From NCBI GenBank assembly GCA_949297015.1, contig CASFRF010000042.1:1-40878 (forward strand): 40,878 nt of DNA. Reading direction: 5' to 3'. Under the pieces are notes generated by a model. It made no database searches, was not told the origin of the DNA, and saw only the letters and a list, made by a program, of their open reading frames with translations. How positions within the stretch are numbered: position 1 is the first letter of the stretch; every line of letters starts with the position of its first letter. The position numbers and the translations under genes are program-made. Origin of the DNA: an uncultured bacterium. Its GTDB lineage: Bacteria > Verrucomicrobiota > Lentisphaeria > Victivallales > Victivallaceae. Below, piece by piece: positions 1 through 7,931 of the stretch.

Positions 1-1062
1 TGGCTGCTGGCGGCGCTGGCCGAGCCGATCGCGGCCGGGCAGTCCGCGGCGCTGGGGCAGGAGCCGCCGCTGCTGCTGGCGGGGGCGGCGGCGATTTTCT
101 GGGGGGAGCGCGAGTGGTACGGCCGGATGCTCGGCTGCCTCGCGCTGGCCGGTCTGATCAAACTGACCGCGGTGATTCCGACGGTGGCGCTGGTGCTCTG
201 TCTGCTGTTCCTGCCGCGGACCCGGGTCCGGCTCCGGGCGCTGGGGGGAGCGCTGCTGCTGCTGGCGGCGCTGCTGGCGCTGACCTGGATCGACTCCGAC
301 GGCGCGGAGGGCGATCCGGGCTCGCTCTGGTTCAAGCTGTATGAGCACTTTTCCACCTATTTCCCGCTGTTCGCGCTGCTGCTGCTGGCGGCGGCGGTGC
401 TGGCGGTGGTCCGGGCGCGGGAGCTGTGGCGCTGGCGGGAGGAGGAGGCCACGACGATCTATCTGGCGCTGCTGGTCGGCGGCTTCTGGAGCAGCTACTT
501 TCTCTATTCGGTGCCGCTGCCGCGCTATGCGCTGCTGAGCGGGATGCCGCTCTATCTGCTGCTGGCGCTGTGGTTGCCGGAACGTTTGCGGATCCCTGCG
601 GCGGGGTTGCTGCTGGCGGCGGGGCTGCTGCTCTGCGACGGTCGCTTCTACCGGCCGCTGCGTCAGCCCTGGACCTTCTCCGGCGAGTACCTGGAGCGGA
701 GCCGGGAGTTTCTGGCCGACCTCGACGCCAACCGCCAATTCTGCCGGGATCTGGAGGAGTCGTTCCCGGAGCTGCCGTTGGCGGTCAAGTGGCCGTTCGC
801 CCAGATGCTGACGATCCCGGAGTTCGGCTACGTCCGGCAGCCGCTGAAACGGGTCTATGTGGCCGGAATCGTGCCGCGCTACGCGCCGGTGGCGGGCCGC
901 TACCCGGAGGACGCGGTGCCGGGTACGGCCGGACTGTGGGTCGCCAACACCTTTGAGTTTTTCCGGGATTTCGGGGTGCCGCTGGCGCCCGTTCCGGGGG
1001 CCCGGGTGCTGTGGTACCGGAAACACCCCTACGCCCCGTTTCTGCTGTATCAGAATTTGTAA
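1..1062 (+). CDS. GT-C type membrane glycosyltransferase, 3' part (5' end outside window)
   Basis: The frame is open from base 1 to the TAA at 1060-1062, so the gene begins upstream of the window. The visible 353 residues start with a segment containing GQEPPLLL and a following GRMLGCLALAGLIKLTAVIP stretch. This resembles the loop and membrane helix of dolichyl-phosphate-mannose-type (GT39/ArnT-like) transferases, where a nearly identical pattern with a conserved lysine and threonine occurs. Several Leu/Ala-rich helices follow, then about 130 soluble residues at the C-terminus. By family, such proteins move a sugar from a lipid-phosphate carrier to an acceptor on the outer face of the inner membrane. 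Donor and acceptor cannot be told from this fragment, and the N-terminal catalytic loop acidic residues are not visible. The -35 box of the next promoter overlaps its stop codon. Confidence 0.6.
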   Translation, partial: WLLAALAEPIAAGQSAALGQEPPLLLAGAAAIFWGEREWYGRMLGCLALAGLIKLTAVIPTVALVLCLLFLPRTRVRLRALGGALLLLAALLALTWIDSDGAEGDPGSLWFKLYEHFSTYFPLFALLLLAAAVLAVVRARELWRWREEEATTIYLALLVGGFWSSYFLYSVPLPRYALLSGMPLYLLLALWLPERLRIPAAGLLLAAGLLLCDGRFYRPLRQPWTFSGEYLERSREFLADLDANRQFCRDLEESFPELPLAVKWPFAQMLTIPEFGYVRQPLKRVYVAGIVPRYAPVAGRYPEDAVPGTAGLWVANTFEFFRDFGVPLAPVPGARVLWYRKHPYAPFLLYQNL

Positions 1063-1086
1063 AAAGCCGGAATGGTGATATATTAT
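1057..1086 (+). promoter_or_regulatory. Sigma-70-like promoter for ptsH-ptsI
   Basis: TTGTAA at 1057-1062 could serve as -35 box and covers the last two codons (TTG TAA) of the upstream gene. TATATT at 1079-1084 lies 16 bases downstream, and the overlapping TATTAT at 1081-1086 lies 18 bases downstream. The same TTGTAA -35 box occurs before the GH38 gene. Transcription from here would give a leader of roughly 90 bases before ptsH. Confidence 0.55.
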
Positions 1087-1177
1087 CAATCTGATTGGGA
1101 ATCCGGTTCCGGCGGCCATGCTCAGCGGCCGGAACCATCGACGCACACGACCGGAGCGCAGCAGGAGTGGAAGGTTG

Positions 1178-1453
1178 ATGGTGAAAAGCACAGTCTCGGT
1201 GGTCAATCCGATGGGGCTCCATGCCCGGCCGGCGGCGCTGCTGGTGAAAACCGCCTCGCGTTTCGCCTCCCGGATCCTGCTGGAAAAGGATGGCGAGGAG
1301 GTCGACTGCAAGAGTATGCTCAGTCTGCTGATGCTGGCCGCCGGCGCCGGTTCTGAACTGTTGCTCCGGGTGGAGGGCGCCGATGCGGAACAGGCCAGCG
1401 CCGCCATTTCCGAACTCTTCGCCAGCGGATTCGGGGAGTGCGAACCGGCATAA
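1178..1453 (+). CDS. ptsH: Phosphocarrier protein HPr
   Basis: This 91-residue protein is a full-length HPr, the small cytoplasmic phosphocarrier of the sugar phosphotransferase system, which takes phosphate from enzyme I. The active histidine is His15 in GLHARPAA. A serine sits exactly at position 46 in CKSML, the residue that HPr kinase/phosphorylase modifies in many bacteria, so regulatory phosphorylation is possible. The ATG at 1178 is chosen because AGGAG lies 10 bases upstream and the protein then has the standard HPr length; an upstream in-frame start at 1118 would add 20 unconserved residues. The stop overlaps the ATG of ptsI (TAATG), so the two genes are translationally coupled. No sugar-specific EII gene is nearby. 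Confidence 0.93.
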   Translation: MVKSTVSVVNPMGLHARPAALLVKTASRFASRILLEKDGEEVDCKSMLSLLMLAAGAGSELLLRVEGADAEQASAAISELFASGFGECEPA

Positions 1454-3240
1454 TGAGGAAGCCGGAACAGACGCTTCAGGCTCTGGCCGTATCCCCGGGA
1501 ATCGCCATCGGTCGGGCCTGCCAGGTCAAGGGCGGCTCCTGGCGCTACGAGGAGCCGGTGCCCCGTACCTTGGCCGCCGCTGAGATCGAACCCGAAATCG
1601 CGCGTTTCCGGCAGGCGCTGGAGGAGACCCGGCGCGAACTCAGCGAACTGCAAAAGCAGCTCAAGGAGCATCTGAACAGTTCCGAGGCGGATATTTTCGA
1701 CGCCCATCTGCTGCTGCTCGCCGACGCCCGGCTGCTCCGCGACGTCGAAAAACATGTGCGCGAGGAGGCGCAGAACGCCGCTTTCGCCTTCTATACCGTG
1801 ATCGAGCGCTACGCCACCGCGCTGGCCCGGATGCCCGATGAATATCTGCGGGAGCGGGCGGTCGACATCCGCGACGTGGCGGCCCGGGTGCTCGGCCATC
1901 TGAACCATGAACGGCGCGAGGCCCCCGGGCTCGACGATCGGCGGATTCTGGCCGCCTGCGAGCTGACCCCCTCCGAAACGGCGATACTCGCCCCCCACAA
2001 GGTGCTGGGGTTCGTGCTGGAAAACGGCAGCGCCACCAGCCATACCGCGATTCTGGCCCGCTCCATGCGGTTGCCGGCGCTGGTCGGCGTCAGCCACGAG
2101 GTGATCGAAAAGCTCTCGGTCGACGACAAACTGATTGTCGACGGCTACGGCGGGCGACTGATTCTGAATCCCGAGCCGCGCACCGAGGAGGCCTATCGAC
2201 TCAAGGCGGCGGCGGCGGGCAAGCTCTACTCCGATCTCCAGCGCGACTCGACGCTGGAGCCGGAGACCCGCGACGGCTTCCGGGTGGAACTGGCGCTGAA
2301 TCTGGAGTCGGCGGAGGGGCTGCCCGAAATGAAGACGGTGGGGGCGACCGGAGTCGGGCTGTTCCGGACTGAATACCTCTATCTGGGGGCGGAGGGGCTG
2401 CCGGACGAGGAGGCGCAGTTTGCGGTCTACAAAGCGCTGCTGGTCGCCGCCGAAGAGCAGCCGGTGGTGGTGCGCACGCTCGACGTCGGCGGCGACAAGC
2501 TGCCGGGATCGATCTACTTTGTGCCGGAGGCGAATCCGTTTCTGGGGCTGCGCGGGGTGCGGCTGTGTCTGTACGGTCGGCCCGATCTGTTCCGGACGCA
2601 GCTGCGGGCGTTGCTGCGGGCGGGCGTGTTCGGCAATCTCAAGGTGATGCTGCCGATGGTTTCAACCGTCGAGGAGATCACCGAGACCAAGGCGCTGATC
2701 GCCGAGCTGCAAAAGGAGCTGACGGCGGAAAAGGCCCATTTCACTCCGCGGCTGTCGCTGGGGGCGATGATCGAGACCCCGGCAGCGGTGTTGCAGATCG
2801 AACAGCTGGCCCGCGAGGTCGATTTTTTCAGCATCGGGACCAACGACCTGGTGCAGTACACCATGGCGGCGGACCGGGGCAACGAGCGGGTGGCCTATCT
2901 GCAACAGATGTCGCACCCGGTGATTCTGGGCATGATCGATCGCTGTATCCGGGCGGCGCACAAGCATCATATCTGGTGCGGCGTCTGCGGTCAGATGGCG
3001 GCGGAGCCGCTCTACACGCCGTTCCTGCTGGGTATGGGCGTGCACGAGCTGAGCATGGATCCGAACTCCATCGGTCTGGTCCGGCGGGTGATCCGCAGTC
3101 TGTTTCTGCACGAGGCCGAGGCGGCGGTGGCCGAAGCGCTGGAGTGCCGCACCGCGGCGGAGACGCTGGCGGTGTCGCGTCGATTGCTCGAACGGGTTGC
3201 GCCGGAGGTGATTTCGCTGCTGAGCAGCAGCGGCAACTGA
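1453..3240 (+). CDS. ptsI: PTS enzyme I (phosphoenolpyruvate-protein phosphotransferase)
   Basis: Enzyme I uses phosphoenolpyruvate to phosphorylate HPr in the cytoplasm. The 595-residue product has the family layout: N-terminal HPr-binding and phosphohistidine domain with the active histidine in NGSATSHTAILAR (about His197), then the PEP-binding barrel with DVGGDKLPG, SIGTNDLVQYTMAADRGNE and the catalytic cysteine in CGVCGQMA. Length is typical for the family. The ATG at 1453 overlaps the HPr stop codon; a GTG at 1438 is in frame but would start inside ptsH. Two strong hairpins follow the stop. With only HPr and EI present here, the pair may feed permeases encoded elsewhere or serve mainly regulation. 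Confidence 0.95.
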   Translation: MRKPEQTLQALAVSPGIAIGRACQVKGGSWRYEEPVPRTLAAAEIEPEIARFRQALEETRRELSELQKQLKEHLNSSEADIFDAHLLLLADARLLRDVEKHVREEAQNAAFAFYTVIERYATALARMPDEYLRERAVDIRDVAARVLGHLNHERREAPGLDDRRILAACELTPSETAILAPHKVLGFVLENGSATSHTAILARSMRLPALVGVSHEVIEKLSVDDKLIVDGYGGRLILNPEPRTEEAYRLKAAAAGKLYSDLQRDSTLEPETRDGFRVELALNLESAEGLPEMKTVGATGVGLFRTEYLYLGAEGLPDEEAQFAVYKALLVAAEEQPVVVRTLDVGGDKLPGSIYFVPEANPFLGLRGVRLCLYGRPDLFRTQLRALLRAGVFGNLKVMLPMVSTVEEITETKALIAELQKELTAEKAHFTPRLSLGAMIETPAAVLQIEQLAREVDFFSIGTNDLVQYTMAADRGNERVAYLQQMSHPVILGMIDRCIRAAHKHHIWCGVCGQMAAEPLYTPFLLGMGVHELSMDPNSIGLVRRVIRSLFLHEAEAAVAEALECRTAAETLAVSRRLLERVAPEVISLLSSSGN

Positions 3241-3269
3241 GCGCCGCCCCCGGGGACGGGGGGCGGCGC
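3241..3269 (+). terminator. Hairpin after ptsI
   Basis: GCGCCGCCCCC (3241-3251) pairs perfectly with GGGGGCGGCGC (3259-3269) around a 7-base loop, starting directly after the ptsI stop. There is no T-run behind it, so termination strength is uncertain. Confidence 0.55.
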
Positions 3270-3277
3270 CCGGCGAC

Positions 3278-3299
3278 CCGCCGGGAACCATCCCGGCGG
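3278..3299. terminator. Second hairpin between convergent ptsI and GH39 genes
   Basis: CCGCCGGGA (3278-3286) and TCCCGGCGG (3291-3299) form a perfect 9-base-pair stem with the loop ACCA. It lies between the plus-strand ptsI and the minus-strand GH39 gene and could act in both directions. No T-run is present on either side. Confidence 0.5.
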
Positions 3300-3312
3300 C
3301 GTGGATCCGGAA

Positions 3313-4893
3313 TCAGAGTTCCTTCAGCAGCAGCAGCGCCCAGGGCTGGAGCCGGGTCTGCCAGCGCAAAATTCCGTGCTCATCAGCCCGCAGCAGGACC
3401 TTGCGGGTGGCCTCGGCCGCTTCGCGCAGCAACCGGGTCTCCTCGCGGGTCGGCGGTTCGGGGCAGCCCAGCTCCTCCCAGCGGCGGAAGGCGAAGCCCG
3501 AATCGCGGTCCACAAATTCGGCCTCGACGACGGTCCCGGGCTTCAGGTCGGTCACTTCCAGCTCGAAGTTCAGATCTCCCGGCCAGTTGATGGTTTCGGG
3601 GAGCTGTTCGCGCTGTCGGCAGATCGGCGGCGTCTTCAGGAAATCGGCCGGGTAGTTGCAGTACAGCCCCCGGAGTTTGCCGCTTTCGGGATCGCGGGTC
3701 ATGACGCCGGTTTCATCGTGGAGCAGCATTTCCGTGCCCAAGGCATGGAGCATCCGGTAGGCGTGGAAGGCCGGTTTCTTGATGCCCTGGAAGTTGATCA
3801 ACCCGAAGCCGCCGTGGAAGATGGAATCGCCGGCGCCCCCCTCTTCGAAGCAGTCGGTGAAGACCCAGAAGGAGAGGGAGTCGACCAACCCGATGCACTC
3901 CAGATTGGTCCGGACGATGTAGGCGCCCAACGGCAGCTGGTCGTGCATGTGATCGCGCGGGGTGGGGCTGGAATTCCATTCGGTCAGGTGCAGCTCGGCC
4001 TGCGGGTAGGCGCTGCGGGCCACGGTCTGTTTGAGCCAGCGCAGGTCGTCCAGCACCGAGTCGCGCTTGCGCGAAAGTCCGCCGAATTTGCCGTGGCCGT
4101 CCAGCGCGAAATCGGTCGGGTAGGGGTGCGTGGAGACGAAGTCCACCGGCAGCTTCTCCCGGGCGCAGAAGTCGAGAAAGGCCTCGATCCAGACGCCGTG
4201 CCAGGCGAGCTGGTCGATGTCCTCGACCCGGAAGGTCTGCTGCTTGGAGACGTCCTCGGTCTCGCCGTCGAAGCGCTCGTCGGGGACGAAGTTGCTGGTG
4301 GCCGGGCCGCCGACCCGGAATTCCGGATCGACCGCCTTGACCGCCCGCGCGGTGTGCCGGTAGAGCTCAAAGTATTCGCTGCGGGTGCCGTGCCAGAAGC
4401 CGTTCAAATTGGGTTCGTTCCAGACCTCGAAATACCAGCGGCGCAGCTCTTCGCGGCCGTAGCGGCGTACCAGATGGCGCAGAAACGCCTCGATGAACGC
4501 GCCCCAGCGGTTGAAGTCCTTCGGCGGCGCGGTGCGGCCCTTCCACCAGAAGGTGGTGCCGTCGTTGGCCGCCAGTTCCCGGGGCATGAAGCCGAACTCC
4601 ACGAAGGGGCGGACTCCGCGCTCGAGCATCCGGTCGAAGAGCTCGTCAATGTACTGGAAGTTGTAGACGGGATTGCCTTCGGCATCCTCGTGATAGGGAA
4701 ACATGTCGTCGTGGAACAGGCCGTGGAAGCGGCAGTACTCAAAGCCGCACTCCCGGTGCGCGGTGTCCAGATGTTCCTGCCAGTTGAGCCGCAACCCCTC
4801 GGCGGCCCGTCCCGCCCCCACACATTTGCTCCAGAACGGCTGGTAGCCGGTGCCCGACATGCCGGCCGAAAGCCGGACGATTTCCGTTGCCAT
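3313..4893 (-). CDS. GH39-family glycoside hydrolase (beta-xylosidase-like)
   Basis: This 526-residue protein has a retaining clan-A barrel. The acid/base glutamate is in FEVWNEPNLNGFW (about Glu160) and the nucleophile glutamate is in HLTEWNSSP (about Glu305), as in GH39 beta-xylosidases and alpha-L-iduronidases. GFMPREL and the THPYPTDF segment also fit the family, and a beta-rich C-terminal region follows the barrel. No signal peptide is visible, so it probably acts in the cytoplasm on imported oligosaccharides. It lies 57 bases behind the phoH-like gene on the same strand and may be co-transcribed with it. GAGGAAAA upstream of the ATG could serve as ribosome binding site. No transporter or sugar regulator is adjacent, so the substrate cannot be inferred from context. 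Confidence 0.85.
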   Translation of the reverse strand: MATEIVRLSAGMSGTGYQPFWSKCVGAGRAAEGLRLNWQEHLDTAHRECGFEYCRFHGLFHDDMFPYHEDAEGNPVYNFQYIDELFDRMLERGVRPFVEFGFMPRELAANDGTTFWWKGRTAPPKDFNRWGAFIEAFLRHLVRRYGREELRRWYFEVWNEPNLNGFWHGTRSEYFELYRHTARAVKAVDPEFRVGGPATSNFVPDERFDGETEDVSKQQTFRVEDIDQLAWHGVWIEAFLDFCAREKLPVDFVSTHPYPTDFALDGHGKFGGLSRKRDSVLDDLRWLKQTVARSAYPQAELHLTEWNSSPTPRDHMHDQLPLGAYIVRTNLECIGLVDSLSFWVFTDCFEEGGAGDSIFHGGFGLINFQGIKKPAFHAYRMLHALGTEMLLHDETGVMTRDPESGKLRGLYCNYPADFLKTPPICRQREQLPETINWPGDLNFELEVTDLKPGTVVEAEFVDRDSGFAFRRWEELGCPEPPTREETRLLREAAEATRKVLLRADEHGILRWQTRLQPWALLLLKEL

Positions 4894-4950
4894 TTTCTCT
4901 TGTTTTCCTCTTGTCTGTATTGTCTTGCTGAAGGTTTCGGATAAAGCGTT

Positions 4951-6330
4951 TTACAACAGGTTCGCAGCCAGCGCCGAGAGCGGACTGCGCTCGCTTCTGG
5001 CCAGCGTGACGTGACCGAACAGTTTCTCCCCCTTGAACCGCTCCACCAGATAGCTCAGCCCGTTGCTGGAGGAGTCGATGTAGGGATTGTCGATCTGGTG
5101 TGGATCGCCGGTCAGTACCATTTTGGTGCCCTCGCCGGCCCGGCTGATGATGGTCTTGACCTCGTGCGCGGTGAGGTTCTGCGCCTCGTCGATGATCACA
5201 TACTGCCGGGGCAGGCTGCGGCCGCGGATGTAGGTCAGCGCCTCCAGCTCCAGCCGGTGCGAATTGATCAGACTCTCCGGCGAGTAGCCGCCGCTGTAGC
5301 GGGACTTCCCCTTGGGGGCCGGGCCTTCGGCGCGCAGCAGGAAGTCCAGGTTGTCGTAGATCGGCTGCATCCAGCTCAGCAGTTTGGACCCCTTGTCGCC
5401 GGGCAAATAGCCGAGATCCTTGCCCAGGGGGACGATGGGGCGCGAGACCAGAATCTTCTCGTACTGCTCCTGCTTGAGCACCGCCTCCAGCCCGGCGGCC
5501 AGCGCCAGCAGCGTTTTGCCGGTTCCGGCGCCGCCGACCAGGGTCACCAGCTGCACCGCCGGGTCGCAGAGCAGCTCCAGCGCCATGCGCTGTTCGCGGT
5601 TGCGGGCGGTGATGTTCCAGCACGTGCGGTTTTCACTGCGGAGCGTGGCGAAGGAGCCGTCGGGGAACTCCCGGGCCAGCGCGGTCTGCCCGGAGTTGTC
5701 CCGGTTGCGGTAGACCACGAATTCGTTCGGAAACAGGCCCGCGGGGGGCTCGGGCAGGCGGTTTTCGCGGTAGATCGCCTTCAGCGCCGACTCCTCGAGC
5801 TCCACGGTGCGGAACCCGGTGTAGAGCACGTCGGAACGGATTTTCTCGCGCTCGTAGTCCATGACCTTGAGCCCCAGCGCGTCAGCCTTGAGCCTCAGAT
5901 TGAGGTCTTTGCTGATGAAGATCACCTGGTGATCCTTCTGGAGCAGCTGCACCAGAAAGGCGACCTGAAGGATGCGGTTGTCGGGCGAATCGTCGGTGAG
6001 ATCGGACTGAAACACCTGGGTCAGTTCGACGTCGCCCAGCTTGGCGCGCAGCGCGCTGCTGGAGAGCACCCGCAGCTTCCCGGTGGCGATGGAGCTGACC
6101 GTCTGAAGCGGCGACCCCTCCCGCAGATTGCCGGCGATGCGCAGCCGGTCGAGTTTGCGGATCACCTGCCGGGCGTTGCGGCCGTTCTGATCCAGATCCT
6201 TCTTGAACTTGTCCAGTTCCTCCACCACCGCCATGGGAATGACCACATCGTTGTCGGTGAAGGATTCGATGCTGCCGGCCGAGTACAGCAGAACATTGGT
6301 GTCCAGCACGAAAATTTTGGTTTTTTCCAT
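4951..6330 (-). CDS. PIN domain-PhoH family ATPase
   Basis: The 459-residue protein joins an N-terminal PIN nuclease-like domain (KIFVLDTNVLLY at residues 5-16, EELDKFKK near 38-45) to a C-terminal PhoH-type P-loop ATPase. The Walker A motif GGAGTGKT is at residues 266-273 and the Walker B region VIIDEAQN at about 378-385, followed by the family's LTGDPHQID. Proteins with this arrangement (YlaK/PhoH2 type) are believed to act on RNA as ATP-dependent nuclease-helicases, but the cellular role is not settled. AGGAGAAGG precedes the ATG. It is divergent from the CoA-transferase gene across a 157-base spacer with a possible promoter for each. Confidence 0.9.
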   Translation of the reverse strand: MEKTKIFVLDTNVLLYSAGSIESFTDNDVVIPMAVVEELDKFKKDLDQNGRNARQVIRKLDRLRIAGNLREGSPLQTVSSIATGKLRVLSSSALRAKLGDVELTQVFQSDLTDDSPDNRILQVAFLVQLLQKDHQVIFISKDLNLRLKADALGLKVMDYEREKIRSDVLYTGFRTVELEESALKAIYRENRLPEPPAGLFPNEFVVYRNRDNSGQTALAREFPDGSFATLRSENRTCWNITARNREQRMALELLCDPAVQLVTLVGGAGTGKTLLALAAGLEAVLKQEQYEKILVSRPIVPLGKDLGYLPGDKGSKLLSWMQPIYDNLDFLLRAEGPAPKGKSRYSGGYSPESLINSHRLELEALTYIRGRSLPRQYVIIDEAQNLTAHEVKTIISRAGEGTKMVLTGDPHQIDNPYIDSSSNGLSYLVERFKGEKLFGHVTLARSERSPLSALAANLL

Positions 6331-6365
6331 TGCCTTCTCCTGTTTTCCCCGCTCCTTATGAGCTT

Positions 6366-6393
6366 AACATATCGTTCCGGTCGGCAAATGCAA
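6366..6393 (-). promoter_or_regulatory. Possible promoter for phoH-like gene
   Basis: On the minus strand TTGCAT (6388-6393) and TATGTT (6366-6371) are separated by 16 bases and face the phoH-like gene. The match to consensus is moderate. Confidence 0.35.
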
Positions 6394-6413
6394 GGCGCGG
6401 CGGCAAAAAAAAG

Positions 6414-6442
6414 TTGCGAAGCCCGGCAACCGGTGCTATAGT
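6414..6442 (+). promoter_or_regulatory. Sigma-70-like promoter for CoA-transferase gene
   Basis: TTGCGA (6414-6419) and TATAGT (6437-6442) are separated by exactly 17 bases, preceded by an A-run at 6405-6412 that could act as an UP-like element. Start of transcription near 6449 would leave about 39 bases of leader before the ATG at 6488. Confidence 0.65.
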
Positions 6443-6487
6443 GTCAGGAATACAGTTTGAAGTTGCAGTCAACAGCAAGGAGCGGGA

Positions 6488-7801
6488 ATGGCCGGTGACT
6501 ATCGGGTGGTGAGTGCCGAGGAGGCGGTGCAGGAGGTGCAACCCGGGGATTCGATCCATCTGAGCAGTCTGGCGGCCGTGCCCCGGATTCTGGTCGACCG
6601 GCTGGTGGAACGGGGGCAGTCCGGCGCCTTGCGCGATGTGCGGCTCCGGCATCTGAACATCGTCGACACCACGCCCTTTTCGGGCCCCGAGTACGACGGG
6701 GTGTTTCACTCCGACTCCTTTTTCATCGGCGACTCCGTGCGGCGTTTCGTGGCCGACGGCTATGCCGACTACATCCCCGCGCCTCTGCACGAGACCGCCC
6801 GCTTCTACCGCGACGGGATTCTCCCCTGCGACGTGGCGATGATCCAGGTCTCGAAACCGGATCGCCGGGGCCGGGTGTCGCTGGGCATTTCGGTCGATCT
6901 CACGCTGGCCGCGGTGCAGTCGGCCCGCCGGGTGATCGCGGTGGTCAATCCGGAGATGCCCTACACCTACGGCGACGGCGTGTTCCCGCTGGAGCGCTGC
7001 GACCTGGTGGTGGAGCACGAGTCGCCGTTGCCCGAACACCGCAGCGGCGAACCGACCGCCGCGGAACTGGCGGTCGGGCGGCACTGCGCCGAACTGATCG
7101 AGGACGGTTCCTGCCTGCAGCTCGGCATCGGCGGGCTGCCGAATTCGATTCTGCGCCAGCTCGGGAACCACCGTCATCTGGGCATCCATTCGGAGATGGT
7201 CTCCGACGGGGTGATTCCGCTGATCGAGTCGGGCGTGATCGACAACAGCTGCAAAAAGCTCGACCGGGGGCGCACGGTGGTCACCTTTCTGATGGGGTCG
7301 CAGCGGCTCTACCGGTTCGCCCATCGCAACCGGGCGCTCCGGATGAAGTGCGTGTACTACACCAACGACCCCTTCGTCATCGCCAGGCAGCCGAAGATGG
7401 TGGCGATCAACAGCGCGCTGCAGGTGGATCTGACCGGTCAGGTCTGCGCCGATTCGCTGGGCACGCGGATGTACTCCGGCAACGGCGGTCAGCTCGATTT
7501 CATCTACGGCGCCAGCCGCTCGGAGGGGGGCAAGCCGATCATCGCGCTGACCAGCCGCACCAACCGCGGCATTTCGCGGATCGTGCCGGAACTGACGCCG
7601 GGGGCCGGGGTGGTCACGCCGCGCAGCCACATCCACTATCTGGTGACCGAGTTCGGCGCCGTGAACCTCTTCGGCCGCAATCTGCAGGAGCGGGCCCGGT
7701 TGATCATCGATCTGGCCCATCCGGAGTGCCGCGAAGAGCTCGAACGGGCGGCCGTGGAGCGGTTCGGACCCCGGTTCCTGAAGCTGAAGGTGAAGCCCTG
7801 A
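6488..7801 (+). CDS. Acetyl-CoA hydrolase/CoA-transferase family protein
   Basis: The 437-residue product belongs to the acetyl-CoA hydrolase/4-hydroxybutyrate CoA-transferase family, cytoplasmic enzymes that move CoA between acyl groups through a glutamyl-CoA intermediate. The catalytic glutamate lies in GIHSEMVSDG (about Glu236), preceded by the glycine-rich LQLGIGGLPNSI. The C-terminal half has the YSGNGGQLDFIYGASRSEGG block typical of the family. Length fits the 4-hydroxybutyrate and butyryl-CoA:acetate transferases of anaerobes, but sequence alone does not separate these from succinyl- or acetyl-CoA-using relatives. AAGGAG lies just before the ATG. It stands alone between its own promoter and a downstream hairpin, so no pathway partner is indicated. 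Confidence 0.85.
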   Translation: MAGDYRVVSAEEAVQEVQPGDSIHLSSLAAVPRILVDRLVERGQSGALRDVRLRHLNIVDTTPFSGPEYDGVFHSDSFFIGDSVRRFVADGYADYIPAPLHETARFYRDGILPCDVAMIQVSKPDRRGRVSLGISVDLTLAAVQSARRVIAVVNPEMPYTYGDGVFPLERCDLVVEHESPLPEHRSGEPTAAELAVGRHCAELIEDGSCLQLGIGGLPNSILRQLGNHRHLGIHSEMVSDGVIPLIESGVIDNSCKKLDRGRTVVTFLMGSQRLYRFAHRNRALRMKCVYYTNDPFVIARQPKMVAINSALQVDLTGQVCADSLGTRMYSGNGGQLDFIYGASRSEGGKPIIALTSRTNRGISRIVPELTPGAGVVTPRSHIHYLVTEFGAVNLFGRNLQERARLIIDLAHPECREELERAAVERFGPRFLKLKVKP

Positions 7802-7822
7802 CGGCGGCGGCGCCCGGCCCGG

Positions 7823-7846
7823 GCGGGGTTTCGGGGAAAATCCCGC
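7823..7846 (+). terminator. Possible hairpin terminator after CoA-transferase gene
   Basis: GCGGGGTTT (7823-7831) and AAATCCCGC (7838-7846) form a 9-base-pair stem with one G-U pair and a 6-base loop. No T-run follows. The next promoter starts nine bases downstream. Confidence 0.35.
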
Positions 7847-7854
7847 GTCGCAAT

Positions 7855-7882
7855 TTGCAAATGCGGGGAATTCGGTTACATT
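7855..7882 (+). promoter_or_regulatory. Promoter for the lipoprotein-thyX-pdxA-surA-like operon
   Basis: TTGCAA (7855-7860) and TACATT (7877-7882) are separated by 16 bases. Exactly the same two boxes and spacing occur on the minus strand before the GH36-like gene at 13347-13374. The lipoprotein start lies about 43 bases beyond the predicted start of transcription. Confidence 0.5.
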
Positions 7883-7931
7883 AAACGCATCACCAGATCA
7901 GGCGAAAACCCAACGGAAAGCGAAGGCGAAA

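Noticed and set aside
5011-6441. Open frame of 476 codons on the plus strand opposite the phoH-like gene
   Set aside because: It is antisense to a gene with intact PIN and PhoH motifs and overlaps the promoter of the CoA-transferase gene.
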